The notes under the pieces were generated by a model. That model was not told the origin of the DNA, ran no database searches, and worked only from the letters and a program-made list of their open reading frames with translations. The position numbers were made by a program, and so were the translations under genes. A stretch of DNA of 64,000 bases from Paraburkholderia dioscoreae (GTDB taxonomy: Bacteria > Pseudomonadota > Gammaproteobacteria > Burkholderiales > Burkholderiaceae): assembly GCF_902459535.1 (NCBI RefSeq), contig NZ_LR699553.1, positions 62,001 through 126,000 on the forward strand, given 5' to 3'. This document shows positions 31,974 through 41,855 of the stretch, piece by piece. The stretch's first letter is position 1; every line of letters begins with the position of its first letter.

Positions 31974-34640
31974 TTACGAGCCGGTTTTACGCGCCGCTGT
32001 TTTCCTGGCTGGCGCTTTCTTGGCTGCCGCCGTTTTGGTTGCGGGCGCTTTTTTCGCCGCAACCTTCTTTGCTGCCGGCGCGGCCTTCACCGCCACCGGC
32101 GCTCCGCCTTCCTCGGACTCCGAATCTGCTGATTCCGCCGCTGCCTTGGCCGCCGCCGTCTTCGCAACAGTCTTCGCCGACGGCTCCTTCTTCTCGAACT
32201 CGAAGCCGATCTTGCCGTCGTTCTGCTTGACGAGGAATGCCTTGAAATTCCGGCCGGTACGCGACGACTTGAAGTTCGTCAGCAGGTCCGTGCGGCCTTC
32301 TTCGAGCAGCTTGGCCATCTGCTCGCGGGCGATTTCCTGCTGCAGGATCACCTTGCCGGAGCGGAAGTCGCAAGTTTTCGGATTGGCGACCGAGTTCTCG
32401 CAGACGTAGCTCATGCCGTGCTCGAACACCCGGCCCTTGCACTTCGGGCACGCGCCGACCGGTTGCTGATCGGAGAAGTCAGGCGGTTCGCCGTCTTCGC
32501 CGCCGGCATCCTGGCCGAAGTCGAATTCAAGCTTGTAGTTCTTGATCTCATCATCGAACGAGAGCTTCAGGATCGCCGAGAACGGCCGGCCCATCTTGCT
32601 GCGGAAACCCGACAGCGGCCCGATCGTCTTATTCCGCAGCAACTCTTCGACTTCCGGAATTTCGAACTGACGTCCGCCCGGAATCTTCGAAATCGAGAAC
32701 TCGCACTTCGAGCAGGCAAAGCGCCGGTAGTTCTCCTTCACCTGGCCGCCGCAATTCGGACACGGCGTTTCCAGGGTCGCGTAGTCGCCCGGGATCGTGT
32801 CGGAGTCGTACTCTTTCGCGCGCTTCACGATGGTCTGCGTCATGCGGGCGATTTCCTGCATGAACGCGTCGCGCGGCAGGTTGCCGCGTTCCATTTGCGA
32901 GAGCTTGTATTCCCACTCCCCGGTCAATTCCGGCGCCGTCAGTTCCTTCACGCCGAGACCGCGCAACAGCGTCATGAGCTGGAAAGCCTTGGCGGTCGGA
33001 ATCAGATCGCGGCCTTCGCGAATCAGATACTTTTCACCCAGCAAACCTTCGATGATCGCCGCTCGCGTGGCCGGCGTGCCGAGCCCCTTGGCCGCCATCG
33101 CTTCGCGCAACTCGTCGTCTTCGACGAGTTTGCCCGCGCCTTCCATGGCCGACAGCAAGGTGGCTTCGTTGTAGCGTGCAGGCGGCTTCGTCACCAGTTG
33201 CTGGGCGGCGATCTTGTCCGTCTTGACCTTCTCGTCCTTCTGCACCGGCACGAGGTTCGCGTCTTCGCCGCTGATCTCGCGGCCGTAGACCTGCAACCAG
33301 CCCGGCTCGACCAGTACCTTGCCTTCGGTCTTGAAGTGATGGCCGACCACTTCCGTGATCCGCGTCGTCACCTTGAATTCGGCGGCGGGGAAGAACACCG
33401 ACAGGAATCGCTTCACGACGAGGTCGTAGAGCTTCTGTTCCGGTTCGGACAGGTTCTTCGGCGCTTGCAGTGTCGGGATGATGGCGAAGTGGTCGCTGAT
33501 CTTCGAGTTGTCGAAGATGCGCTTGTTCGGCTTCACCCAGCCCTTGTCGAGCACCTGCTTGGCGAACGGCAGATAGTTGTTGCTCTCCTTGAGCATGCCG
33601 AGCGTCTCTTTGACCGTATCCATATAGTCTTCCGGCAGCGCGCGCGCGTCGGTACGGGGATAGGTCAGCACCTTGTGCTTTTCGTACAGCGCCTGGGCGA
33701 GGCCCAAGGTGTTCTTCGCCGAGAAGCCGAAGCGGCCGTTGGCCTCCCGCTGCAAGCTGGTCAGGTCGAAGAGCGCCGGCGACAGTTGCGTGGACGGCTT
33801 CGATTCCTCGGTCACCGTGCCGATCTGGCCACGGCACGCGGCGACGATCGTTTCGGCCGCGGGCAGCGACCACAGGCGCGAATCACGTTTTTCCGGATCG
33901 AACTCGTCGCGCTTGAATTTCGGATCGAACCAGCGGCCTTCGTAGAAGCCGGCCGAGCAGACGAATTCCGCCTTCACTTCCCAATAGTCGCGCGGCACGA
34001 AGCGGCGAATCTTCTCTTCGCGCTCGACCACGATCGACAGCGTTGGCGTTTGCACCCGCCCGACCGTGGTCAGGAAGAAGCCGCCGCCCTTGCTGTTGAA
34101 CGCGGTCATGGCCCGCGTGCCGTTGATGCCGACCAGCCAGTCCGCCTCCGAGCGACAGCGCGCAGCATCGGCGAGCGGCTGCATCTCTTCGTCGCTGCGC
34201 AGACGGGCGAAGCCGTCGCGGATCGCGCCCGCCGTCATGGATTGCAGCCACAGGCGCTGCACCGGCTGCTTGGCTTTCGCGTGCTGCGCGATCAGGCGGA
34301 ATATCAGCTCGCCCTCGCGCCCCGCGTCGCATGCGTTGATCAGACGGTCGACGTCCTTGCGCTTGAGCAACTTGGTCAGCACCTTCAGGCGCGACTCGCT
34401 CTTGGCGATCGGGTTGAGATCGAAGTGCGGCGGGATGACGGGCAGGTTGGCGAAACTCCACTTGCCGCGTTTGACTTCGTAGTCTTCGGGCGCGGCAATT
34501 TCCAGCAGGTGGCCGACTGCCGAGGAAAGGACGTACTCGTCGCTTTCGTAGTATTCGTCATGCTTGGTAAAGCCGCCCAAAGCGCGCGCGATGTCGTTCG
34601 CGACGGAAGGCTTTTCGGCGATGATCAGTGCTTTGGACAT
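31974..34640 (-). CDS. topB: DNA topoisomerase III
   Basis: 888 residues from ATG 34640 (MSKALIIAEKPSVANDIARA). TOPRIM domain at the N-terminus (EKPSVA, CDAGREGELIFR), catalytic Tyr in HKVLTYPRTDARALP, and two C-terminal zinc ribbons (CPNCGGQVKENYRRFACSKC and CPKCKG...CENS...CDF). A 65-residue Ala/Lys-rich tail (AAPAAKKVAAKKAPATKT) is added after the last domain, probably for DNA binding. It relaxes single-strand-containing supercoils and decatenates. Longer upstream frame rejected because ATG 34640 begins the conserved sequence. Confidence 0.93.
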   Translation of the reverse strand: MSKALIIAEKPSVANDIARALGGFTKHDEYYESDEYVLSSAVGHLLEIAAPEDYEVKRGKWSFANLPVIPPHFDLNPIAKSESRLKVLTKLLKRKDVDRLINACDAGREGELIFRLIAQHAKAKQPVQRLWLQSMTAGAIRDGFARLRSDEEMQPLADAARCRSEADWLVGINGTRAMTAFNSKGGGFFLTTVGRVQTPTLSIVVEREEKIRRFVPRDYWEVKAEFVCSAGFYEGRWFDPKFKRDEFDPEKRDSRLWSLPAAETIVAACRGQIGTVTEESKPSTQLSPALFDLTSLQREANGRFGFSAKNTLGLAQALYEKHKVLTYPRTDARALPEDYMDTVKETLGMLKESNNYLPFAKQVLDKGWVKPNKRIFDNSKISDHFAIIPTLQAPKNLSEPEQKLYDLVVKRFLSVFFPAAEFKVTTRITEVVGHHFKTEGKVLVEPGWLQVYGREISGEDANLVPVQKDEKVKTDKIAAQQLVTKPPARYNEATLLSAMEGAGKLVEDDELREAMAAKGLGTPATRAAIIEGLLGEKYLIREGRDLIPTAKAFQLMTLLRGLGVKELTAPELTGEWEYKLSQMERGNLPRDAFMQEIARMTQTIVKRAKEYDSDTIPGDYATLETPCPNCGGQVKENYRRFACSKCEFSISKIPGGRQFEIPEVEELLRNKTIGPLSGFRSKMGRPFSAILKLSFDDEIKNYKLEFDFGQDAGGEDGEPPDFSDQQPVGACPKCKGRVFEHGMSYVCENSVANPKTCDFRSGKVILQQEIAREQMAKLLEEGRTDLLTNFKSSRTGRNFKAFLVKQNDGKIGFEFEKKEPSAKTVAKTAAAKAAAESADSESEEGGAPVAVKAAPAAKKVAAKKAPATKTAAAKKAPARKTAARKTGS

Positions 34641-34887
34641 GACTCGATGTGAGGTTGGTAGATCAGGGTTGATGGCCGTGAGTGCGCTTTTAATCAGCGC
34701 GACCCTCGTTTGCGACCTTTGCGACCCATTAACGACCGCTTTATAGCACACGCCGCGAAACCGGCGTGTCAAGTGCCATAAAGCGCGCCATCATAATTGC
34801 GTGCTCAGGCATTGGGCAAGCGGCGGCAAACGCCTTGTGCGCCTCCCGCAACGCCCGGGCTGCCTGGCTTCCAGGCCGGCGGCCGAA

Positions 34888-35265
34888 TCAGGCGGCGGTC
34901 AGCGCGGGCCGCAGTTTGGGCGCGCCGCTGACGCCGGGCAGGGCCGTCAGATCAGACAACATCCGTTCCACAATCGCCGCCTGCGGCAGCACGGTGCCGA
35001 AAAACCGCGTCGTAACCGAATCTTCGATCAGTATGGTCGGAAAATTCTCCACATCCAGATCGTCGAAGCGGTCCGCATGAGTTTCGATGTCGATCCATGC
35101 GAAACAGATTTCCGGGTGCCGGTCGGCTAATTTGTCGAACGCGTCCCGATACTCACGGCAGGTTCCGCACCATTCCGCGCACAGGCAGGCAACGAACAGC
35201 GTCTCGGATTCGTTGACGCGCTCGGCGATCCGGTCTTGGTCGGTGTCGAGATTCAGCGCGGGCAT
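34888..35265 (-). CDS. Thioredoxin-fold protein
   Basis: 125 residues. LFVACLCAEWCGTCREYRDA gives the CxxC active site (WCGTC) in a thioredoxin fold, followed by the cis-Pro FPTILIED. There is no signal peptide, so it acts in the cytoplasm as a thiol-disulphide reductase or carrier. It follows dprA on the same strand with about 90 bp between. Confidence 0.8.
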   Translation of the reverse strand: MPALNLDTDQDRIAERVNESETLFVACLCAEWCGTCREYRDAFDKLADRHPEICFAWIDIETHADRFDDLDVENFPTILIEDSVTTRFFGTVLPQAAIVERMLSDLTALPGVSGAPKLRPALTAA

Positions 35266-35354
35266 GGTGGTTCCTTACGTACTTTTGTCAGGTGCTTTGG
35301 CGCGAATGTAGCATGGCCGATCCCGAATGGTCGCCGAACCCGGTCAATGCGGGG

Positions 35355-36620
35355 TCAGCCGTGGCTTGCCCGCATGAAGCGGCCGCCGGGCAGCACGGTG
35401 ACCTGACCGGCAAGTTCGAGTTGCAACAAAGTGCTTTGCAGGGCCGCGTCTTCCATCTCGGTGCGGGTAGCGAGAATTTCAAGCGTGGTGGGTGAATGGC
35501 CGAGTGCGGTGAGGAGGCGCTCGGCTTCGGGATCGACCGGTCGGCGGGGCGGCGCGGGGTTCGGGGCGGTTGCTGAGTCGGCGGCAGATGCCGCTGCCGT
35601 CTGCGCCGTTGCCGGCTTCGGCCGAACCGCTGTCGCGCCGCTTACCGCTGGCGCCTTTCTTGAACCGGCATCGCTCCAGAGAATGGAATGCGCCGGACCC
35701 GAAGCCGCCCGCGGTGCTTCCCGCCGCGTGAAACCCAGTTCTTCCAGCACCTCGTCCGGCGTTTCCACCAGCTTCGCGCCTTGTTTGATGATGCGATGAC
35801 ACCCCCGCGACAGCGGTGCGTGAATCGAGCCGGGCAACGCGAAAATATCGCGCCCCATCTCATTGGCGAGTCGAGCCGTTATCAGCGAACCTGAGCGCAT
35901 CGCCGCTTCGACGATCACCACGCCGCTGACGAGCCCGGCAATCAGCCGATTGCGCTGTGGGAAATTGGCGGCACGCGCAGGCGTGCCGAGCGGCCATTCG
36001 GAGAGGATCGCGCCCTGTACCGCGATCTGCCGCGCCAGCGCGTGATGCGCCGACGGGTACACGAGGTCCGCGCCCGTGCCGATCACGGCGACGGTGCCCC
36101 CGACGCCTTCCAGTCCGCCTCGATGCGCGGCGCCGTCGATGCCGAGCGCGAGCCCCGAGACGACGGTAACGCCGGCTACCGAGAGCTCCCGTGCGAAACG
36201 CTCCGCGTCTTCGACACCTTGCGGGGTAGCGCTGCGGCTACCCACGAGGGCGACCGCTCGCGTATGCAGCAGATTCAAGCGTCCCTTTATATATAGCAGG
36301 GGCGGTGGATCGGGCATGGTCAGCAGCGCCGGCGGGTAAGCGGGGTCGTCGAGCGTCACGATCTGATTGCCGGGTTGCTCACGCCACGCGATCACGGCGT
36401 CGAGTTGGGCGTCGAATTCGGGGCCGGTCGGCGCCAGCGCCGCGCGTGCTGCGGCGTCGCCGGCAATCGCGGCGAGTGCCTCGGGCGCTTGATCGAAGAT
36501 CGCTTCAGGCAGTCCGAAAGCGCACAGCAGCAGGCGCAGTGCCGCAGGTTTCAGCCCTGGCGCGAGTGAAAGCCGCAGCCACGCGGCGAGTTCAATGTCG
36601 GTTGCAGGCAAGGTGTGCAT
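35355..36620 (-). CDS. dprA: DNA-processing protein DprA
   Basis: 421 residues. A SAM-like N-terminus (ELAAWLRLSLAPGLKPAALR), the Rossmann DprA domain with GSRSATPQG and SGLALGIDGAAHRGGL, and a winged-helix C-terminus (ERLLTALGHSPTTLEILATR) are separated by an Ala/Pro-rich linker. DprA loads RecA on incoming single-stranded DNA in natural transformation. It faces def divergently across 244 bp. A TCGAACCGGTTCGA palindrome lies in that gap (near 36747). Confidence 0.9.
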   Translation of the reverse strand: MHTLPATDIELAAWLRLSLAPGLKPAALRLLLCAFGLPEAIFDQAPEALAAIAGDAAARAALAPTGPEFDAQLDAVIAWREQPGNQIVTLDDPAYPPALLTMPDPPPLLYIKGRLNLLHTRAVALVGSRSATPQGVEDAERFARELSVAGVTVVSGLALGIDGAAHRGGLEGVGGTVAVIGTGADLVYPSAHHALARQIAVQGAILSEWPLGTPARAANFPQRNRLIAGLVSGVVIVEAAMRSGSLITARLANEMGRDIFALPGSIHAPLSRGCHRIIKQGAKLVETPDEVLEELGFTRREAPRAASGPAHSILWSDAGSRKAPAVSGATAVRPKPATAQTAAASAADSATAPNPAPPRRPVDPEAERLLTALGHSPTTLEILATRTEMEDAALQSTLLQLELAGQVTVLPGGRFMRASHG

Positions 36621-36864
36621 TGCGTGTCGATCCTCCTACTGGGCCAGCGGGCAGGCGGGCGCCATGCTAAAATTTTCATCATCCGAAATAACTGCAGCGC
36701 CGCGCCCACCCGCGCGGGCTCGTCGTCTAGCGCATGTGGCGCGTTGAATCGAACCGGTTCGACACCATCTATCCTGTGCGTAATACGATGAGCCCACAAC
36801 CTGGCCGAATGGCCAACGCGAGCCTTCCACCGGTCAGCGGCGCCTGAAAATCACACTCGAAATC

Positions 36865-37368
36865 ATGGCTTTACTGAACATCATCAATTACCCGGACAAA
36901 CGGCTGCACAAGATTGCCAAGCCGGTCGAAGCGGTCAACGACCGCATCCGCCGCCTCGTCAAGGACATGGCCGAAACCATGTACGCCGCGCCAGGCGTCG
37001 GCCTCGCCGCGACCCAGGTGGACGTGCATGAGCGTGTGATCGTGATCGACGTGTCGGACGACCACAACGAACTGCTCGCCTTCATCAATCCGGAAATCAT
37101 CTGGTCGAGCGACGAAAGAAAGCTTTCCGAAGAGGGCTGTCTCTCAGTGCCGGGCATTTACGACAATGTCGAGCGCGCGGAGAAAGTGCGCGTACGGGCG
37201 CTCAACGAGAAGGGCGAAACCTTCGAGATGGACTGCGAAGGCCTGCTCGCGGTGTGCATCCAGCACGAAATGGATCACCTGATGGGCCGCGTGTTCGTCG
37301 AGTACCTGTCGTCGCTGAAGCAGACGCGCATCAAGAGCAAGATGAAGAAGCTCGCCCACGCAATGTAA
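36865..37368 (+). CDS. def: Peptide deformylase
   Basis: 167 residues, standard length. Motif 1 GVGLAATQ, motif 2 EEGCLSVPG (Cys metal ligand) and motif 3 QHEMDHLMG (HExxH) are all present. It removes the formyl group from nascent N-terminal Met. It is followed by fmt 31 bp later, the usual pair. Confidence 0.96.
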   Translation: MALLNIINYPDKRLHKIAKPVEAVNDRIRRLVKDMAETMYAAPGVGLAATQVDVHERVIVIDVSDDHNELLAFINPEIIWSSDERKLSEEGCLSVPGIYDNVERAEKVRVRALNEKGETFEMDCEGLLAVCIQHEMDHLMGRVFVEYLSSLKQTRIKSKMKKLAHAM

Positions 37369-37399
37369 TGCGCGTTCACCTCGCCTACCGCCCCCGTTC

Positions 37400-38386
37400 A
37401 TGAGTCATTCGCTGCGCGTCATCTTTGCCGGTACGCCGGAGTTCGCCGCGGCCGCGCTGGCCGCGATCCACGGTGCCGGTTTTCCGGTGCCGCTCGTGCT
37501 CACCCAGCCGGACCGGCCCGCCGGACGCGGCATGAAACTGCAGACGAGCCCGGTCAAGCGCTACGCGCAGGAGCATGGACTCGCCGTCGCCCAGCCGCCT
37601 TCGCTGCGTCGCGCCGGCAAGTATCCTGAGGAAGCCGCCGCCGCGATCGGGCAACTGCGCGCCACGCCGCACGACGTCATGGTAGTGGCCGCTTACGGTC
37701 TGATTCTGCCGCAGGAAGTGCTCGATATTCCGCCGCTCGGCTGCATCAACATTCACGCGTCGCTATTGCCGCGCTGGCGCGGCGCGGCGCCGATCCATCG
37801 CGCGATCGAAGCGGGCGACGCCGAAACCGGCATCACGCTGATGCAGATGGACGTCGGCCTCGACACCGGCGCGATGATCTCCGAAACGCGCACGGCGATT
37901 TCCGGCGACGACACGACGGCCACGCTGCACGACCGTCTCGCGCAAGACGGCGCGAAGCTGATCGTCGAGGCGCTGATCGAACTGGAGCGCACCGGCAGGC
38001 TGGCGGCCACGCCGCAACCTGCGGACGGCGTCACCTACGCGGAAAAGATCGGCAAGCACGAAGCCGCGCTCGACTGGCGCCGCCCGGCGGCCGTGCTCGC
38101 TCGCCAGGTGCGCGCGTTCGACCCGTTCCCCGGCGGCGTCGGCACGCTCGAAGACGGCACGTCGATCAAGATCTGGGGCGCGATTCCTGCCGATACAAAA
38201 GCCGGCGGCGCGCCCGGCACGATTGCCGAGGTCACGCCCGAAGGCGTGGTCGTGGTTTGTGGCGAAGGCGCGCTGCGTCTCACGCAACTGCAGAAACCCG
38301 GCGGTAAACGCCTGCCGGTGCGCGAATTCCTGGCCGGCTCGGCGCTGGCCGTGGGACAACGCTTTCAACTTCCCGAAGCAAAGTAA
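37400..38386 (+). CDS. fmt: Methionyl-tRNA formyltransferase
   Basis: 328 residues. Conserved INIHASLLPRWRGAAPIHRA with Asn/His catalytic residues and VGLDTGAMI with Asp are present, then the C-terminal tRNA-binding beta-barrel (LRLTQLQKPGGKRLPVREFL). It formylates initiator Met-tRNA using 10-formyl-THF. It is in operon with def. Confidence 0.96.
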   Translation: MSHSLRVIFAGTPEFAAAALAAIHGAGFPVPLVLTQPDRPAGRGMKLQTSPVKRYAQEHGLAVAQPPSLRRAGKYPEEAAAAIGQLRATPHDVMVVAAYGLILPQEVLDIPPLGCINIHASLLPRWRGAAPIHRAIEAGDAETGITLMQMDVGLDTGAMISETRTAISGDDTTATLHDRLAQDGAKLIVEALIELERTGRLAATPQPADGVTYAEKIGKHEAALDWRRPAAVLARQVRAFDPFPGGVGTLEDGTSIKIWGAIPADTKAGGAPGTIAEVTPEGVVVVCGEGALRLTQLQKPGGKRLPVREFLAGSALAVGQRFQLPEAK

Positions 38387-38499
38387 CACGCTTGCGCATG
38401 ACCCGAACATCGTCCATTCGGCCGATGTTCAAGCCCCGCTGGACAAGCCGGCCGCGCGTTAGAATCCTCCGTGCAATATCCCGCATTTCAAGGATTCCC

Positions 38500-39141
38500 A
38501 TGTTCGGCATCACCCATTTCGAATTTTTCGTCGTCGCGGTCTTTCTTCTGAACGTGACGCCCGGTCCGGACACGGCATATATCGTTGGTCGCAGCGTCGC
38601 TCAAGGCCGCGGCGCGGGTCTGATGTCGGCGCTCGGCATTTCCGCGGGTTGCTGCGTTCACTCGCTGGCCTGTGCGTTCGGCTTGACCGCGCTGCTGGCA
38701 GCGTCGGCCGCCGCATTTACCGTCATCAAGTTCGTCGGCGCTATTTATCTGATCTATCTTGGAGTGCGGCTGATTTTCGCCAAACCGGCCGCCGACCAGG
38801 CGGCGGGCGAAGCGCGCGCGGCCGGTGCGTCCAAGTCGTTGCGGCAGCTTTTCCTGCAAGGCTTCTGGACCAACGTGCTGAACCCCAAGGTGGTGCTGTT
38901 CTTCGTGTCGTTCTTCCCGCAATTCGTGGCGATCGGCAGCGACCACAAAGCGCTCGCCTTCCTCACGCTGGGCACCGTGTTCGTCGTGATGAGCACGCTG
39001 TGGAACAGCCTTGTCGCGTGGGTCGCGGGCAGTGTGACGCGGCGCTTCTCCGGGCGGCCGTCGGTGAAGCAGTGGCTGGACCGCGGCGTCGGCGGCGCGT
39101 TTGTCGGCTTGGGTGTCAAGCTCGCCACTGCATCGAGATGA
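38500..39141 (+). CDS. LysE/RhtB-family amino-acid exporter
   Basis: 213 residues from ATG 38500 (MFGITHFEFFVVAVFLLNVT PGPDT), preceded by AAGGA. The PGPDTAYIVGRSVAQGR motif and five to six membrane segments are typical of RhtB. It should export a small amino acid or its analogue from the inner membrane. It lies between fmt and htpX on the same strand. Confidence 0.9.
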   Translation: MFGITHFEFFVVAVFLLNVTPGPDTAYIVGRSVAQGRGAGLMSALGISAGCCVHSLACAFGLTALLAASAAAFTVIKFVGAIYLIYLGVRLIFAKPAADQAAGEARAAGASKSLRQLFLQGFWTNVLNPKVVLFFVSFFPQFVAIGSDHKALAFLTLGTVFVVMSTLWNSLVAWVAGSVTRRFSGRPSVKQWLDRGVGGAFVGLGVKLATASR

Positions 39142-39245
39142 TTGAATTTTCCTCGCGCGCCCATATCTAACGTTTCGCTTACAATCAGGCGCCGCGATCA
39201 TGTGGCGCAGATATGAACCCCGCGTTAGGGCAAGGAGTTGCAGAC

Positions 39246-40103
39246 ATGTTCAATTGGGTCAAAACCGCGATGTTGATGGCCGCGATCACGGCCCTTTTCA
39301 TCGTGATCGGCGGGATGATCGGCGGGTCGCGCGGCATGACGATCGCGCTCGTGATCGCCCTTGGAATGAATTTCTTTTCGTACTGGTTCTCGGACAAGAT
39401 GGTGCTGCGCATGTACAACGCGCAGGAAGTCGACGAAACCAGCGCGCCGCAGTTCTATCGCATGGTGCGCGAGCTTTCCATGCGCGCCGGCCTGCCCATG
39501 CCGCGCGTGTACCTGATCAATGAAGATGCGCCGAACGCGTTCGCCACCGGCCGCAATCCGGAGCATGCGGCGGTTGCTGCGACCACCGGCATTCTGCGTG
39601 TATTGTCCGAGCGCGAAATGCGCGGCGTGATGGCGCATGAACTCGCGCACGTGAAACATCGCGACATTCTGATTTCGACCGTCTCGGCCACTATGGCCGG
39701 CGCCATTTCCGCGCTGGCGAACTTCGCGATGTTCTTCGGCGGGCGCGACGAAAACGGTCGGCCTACGAACCCGATCGCGAGCATTGCGGTCGCGCTGCTG
39801 GCGCCGATCGCCGGTGCGTTGATCCAGATGGCGATTTCGCGTGCACGTGAATTCGAAGCCGACCGCGGCGGCGCGCAGATTTCCGGCGACCCGCAGGCGC
39901 TCGCTTCGGCGCTCGACAAGATCCACCGTTACGCGAGCGGGATTCCGTTTCCCACCGCCGAGCAGCATCCGGCCACCGCGCAAATGATGATCATGAATCC
40001 GTTGGCGGGCGGTGGTATCGCGAATCTATTCTCCACGCACCCGGCTACCGAGGAACGCATCGCACGTTTGATGGAAATGGCGCGCACGGGGCGCTTCGAA
40101 TAA
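39246..40103 (+). CDS. htpX: Protease HtpX
   Basis: 285 residues from ATG 39246 behind AAGGAG. Two N-terminal membrane segments, zinc motif HELAHVKHRD and third ligand in AREFEADRGGAQ define an M48 membrane protease. It degrades damaged membrane proteins. A terminator lies at 40134-40161. Confidence 0.95.
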   Translation: MFNWVKTAMLMAAITALFIVIGGMIGGSRGMTIALVIALGMNFFSYWFSDKMVLRMYNAQEVDETSAPQFYRMVRELSMRAGLPMPRVYLINEDAPNAFATGRNPEHAAVAATTGILRVLSEREMRGVMAHELAHVKHRDILISTVSATMAGAISALANFAMFFGGRDENGRPTNPIASIAVALLAPIAGALIQMAISRAREFEADRGGAQISGDPQALASALDKIHRYASGIPFPTAEQHPATAQMMIMNPLAGGGIANLFSTHPATEERIARLMEMARTGRFE

Positions 40104-40133
40104 CGCCGCGATAACACAGCGCGGCGTTCAGGA

Positions 40134-40161
40134 GGGCGAGTCTGAGGGCTCGCCTTTTTTT
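40134..40161 (+). terminator. Terminator after htpX
   Basis: GGCGAG (40135-40140) pairs with CTCGCC (40149-40154), followed by a T7 run. A larger hairpin (CGCCGCG...CGCGGCG) lies just before it. Confidence 0.85.
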
Positions 40162-40415
40162 GCGGAACACAAAGGGCAAGCGAACGAGCGGCGGCAGCGC
40201 CGGATCACCTGACCATCAATTGTTTTCACGACGGTTGAGGGTTGTCAGCGCATAGCCGAACCTGCGCTAGAGCTTCCCCCTTTCCCGCTTGCCGCACATG
40301 TGCAAAGGCCAGCTCCAGCCGCTGCCGGCTGGCCGTGGCGGTCGGTGCACCGCGCCACGCTACAATGTGTGCTGATTGCGTCGCGCGTTCCGCGCGGCCT
40401 GCCTTAGCCTTCTTC

Positions 40416-41855
40416 ATGACCACAAAGCCTTCTTCGCGTACTGCTTCCTCACCGGCGCGTCCGCGCGAATCCCGTTTGTCGATGCTGCATCTCGCGCCCG
40501 AATCGCTCGGTTTCGCGCTCGACTGCGCGGGCCAGGCTGTCGGCGCCGTGCGTCTGGGCGCGGCCTTGCCGGCCGCGCTGCAATCCGTCTTCGTGTCCGC
40601 GCCGGAGGGTAGCGCCGCGGCCGCGCGCGGCGCGGTGCAGGACATTGCGTACCGCACCATGCGGCGTCTGGCGACCGCCGAGTGGCTAATCGCGAAGCTG
40701 GTGAAAAAGGCGCCGCCGCCGCACGTCGGTCATGTGCTCGCCTGCTCGCTGGTCTTGCTTATCGACGACGAAGCGAACGCTGCCTACGCGCCGTTCACGG
40801 TGGTCGATCAGGCGGTGAGCGCGATCGCCGCGCGTCGTGAATGCGCGTTCGCCAAGGGGCTCGTCAATGCCGTGCTGCGCACTTTTCTGCGTGAGCGCGA
40901 AGCGCTGTTGAGCGCCGCGCAAACTGACGAAGTGGCGTGCTGGAACTACCCCGCCTGGTGGATCGATGCGGTGAAGCGCGCATGGCCCGACGCATGGCAG
41001 TCGGTGCTCGCTGCCGGCGATACGCAAGGTCCGCTGACGCTGCGCGTGAACGCGCGCCGTTCGACAGTCGACGCCTACCTGCAAGTGCTGCAAAACCATC
41101 ACATTGCCGCAAGCAAGGGCGGCGACTATGCCGTCAAGCTCGCCACGCCGATGCCGGTAGACCGCATTCCGGGCTTCAACGACGGTGTCGTTTCGGTGCA
41201 GGACGCCGGCGCGCAACTCGCCGCGCAACTGCTCGGCGTGCGCGACGGCATGCGCGTACTCGACGCCTGTGCGGCGCCCGGCGGCAAGACTGGCCATTTG
41301 CTCGAACTGGCCGACCTTCAGCTCGTCGCGCTCGAAAGCGACGCCGCGCGCGCGCGCCGTATCGGCGAAAATCTGCAGCGCCTCAAGCTCGAAGCGGAAG
41401 TGCGGATCGGCGACGCCGGCGCGCCCGCGAAGTGGCACGACGACATCGACCAGCCATTCGACCGCATTCTGGCCGACGTGCCGTGTTCGGCGTCGGGCAT
41501 CGTGCGGCGCCATCCGGACATTCGCTGGCTGCGCCGCGCGTCCGACATTCCCGCGCTCGTCGCCGAACAGCGCCGCATTCTCGACGCGCTGTGGCCGCTC
41601 GTGAAACCAGGCGGCGAGTTGCTCTACGTTACGTGTTCGATCTTTCCCGAAGAAGGCGAGTTGCAGGCGCAGTGGTTTGGAAACAAGTATCAGGATGCGG
41701 TACGATTGGACGCGCCGGGGCAGCTGTTGCCTTCAGTCGCTCGCGCGCCCGCCGACACATCGGCCGGTTCCCATGCCGGACAATCCGCTGAAGACAGCGC
41801 CGGCGCGAATTCAGACCACGACGGATTCTTCTACGCGCGCTTCCAGAAACGGTGA
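40416..41855 (+). CDS. rsmB: 16S rRNA m5C967 methyltransferase RsmB
   Basis: 479 residues from ATG 40416 (MTTKPSSRTASSPARPRESR). An N-terminal NusB-like domain (about 60-200) and a SAM methyltransferase domain with DACAAPGGKTGHLLELA, DVPCSASGI (Cys) and VTCSIFPEEGE (nucleophile Cys) are seen. The stop overlaps the GTG start of the DUF4390 gene. Confidence 0.93.
   Translation: MTTKPSSRTASSPARPRESRLSMLHLAPESLGFALDCAGQAVGAVRLGAALPAALQSVFVSAPEGSAAAARGAVQDIAYRTMRRLATAEWLIAKLVKKAPPPHVGHVLACSLVLLIDDEANAAYAPFTVVDQAVSAIAARRECAFAKGLVNAVLRTFLREREALLSAAQTDEVACWNYPAWWIDAVKRAWPDAWQSVLAAGDTQGPLTLRVNARRSTVDAYLQVLQNHHIAASKGGDYAVKLATPMPVDRIPGFNDGVVSVQDAGAQLAAQLLGVRDGMRVLDACAAPGGKTGHLLELADLQLVALESDAARARRIGENLQRLKLEAEVRIGDAGAPAKWHDDIDQPFDRILADVPCSASGIVRRHPDIRWLRRASDIPALVAEQRRILDALWPLVKPGGELLYVTCSIFPEEGELQAQWFGNKYQDAVRLDAPGQLLPSVARAPADTSAGSHAGQSAEDSAGANSDHDGFFYARFQKR

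Noticed and set aside
32418..34652. 744-codon frame antisense to topB
   Set aside because: High-GC shadow of the topoisomerase gene with no family motifs.
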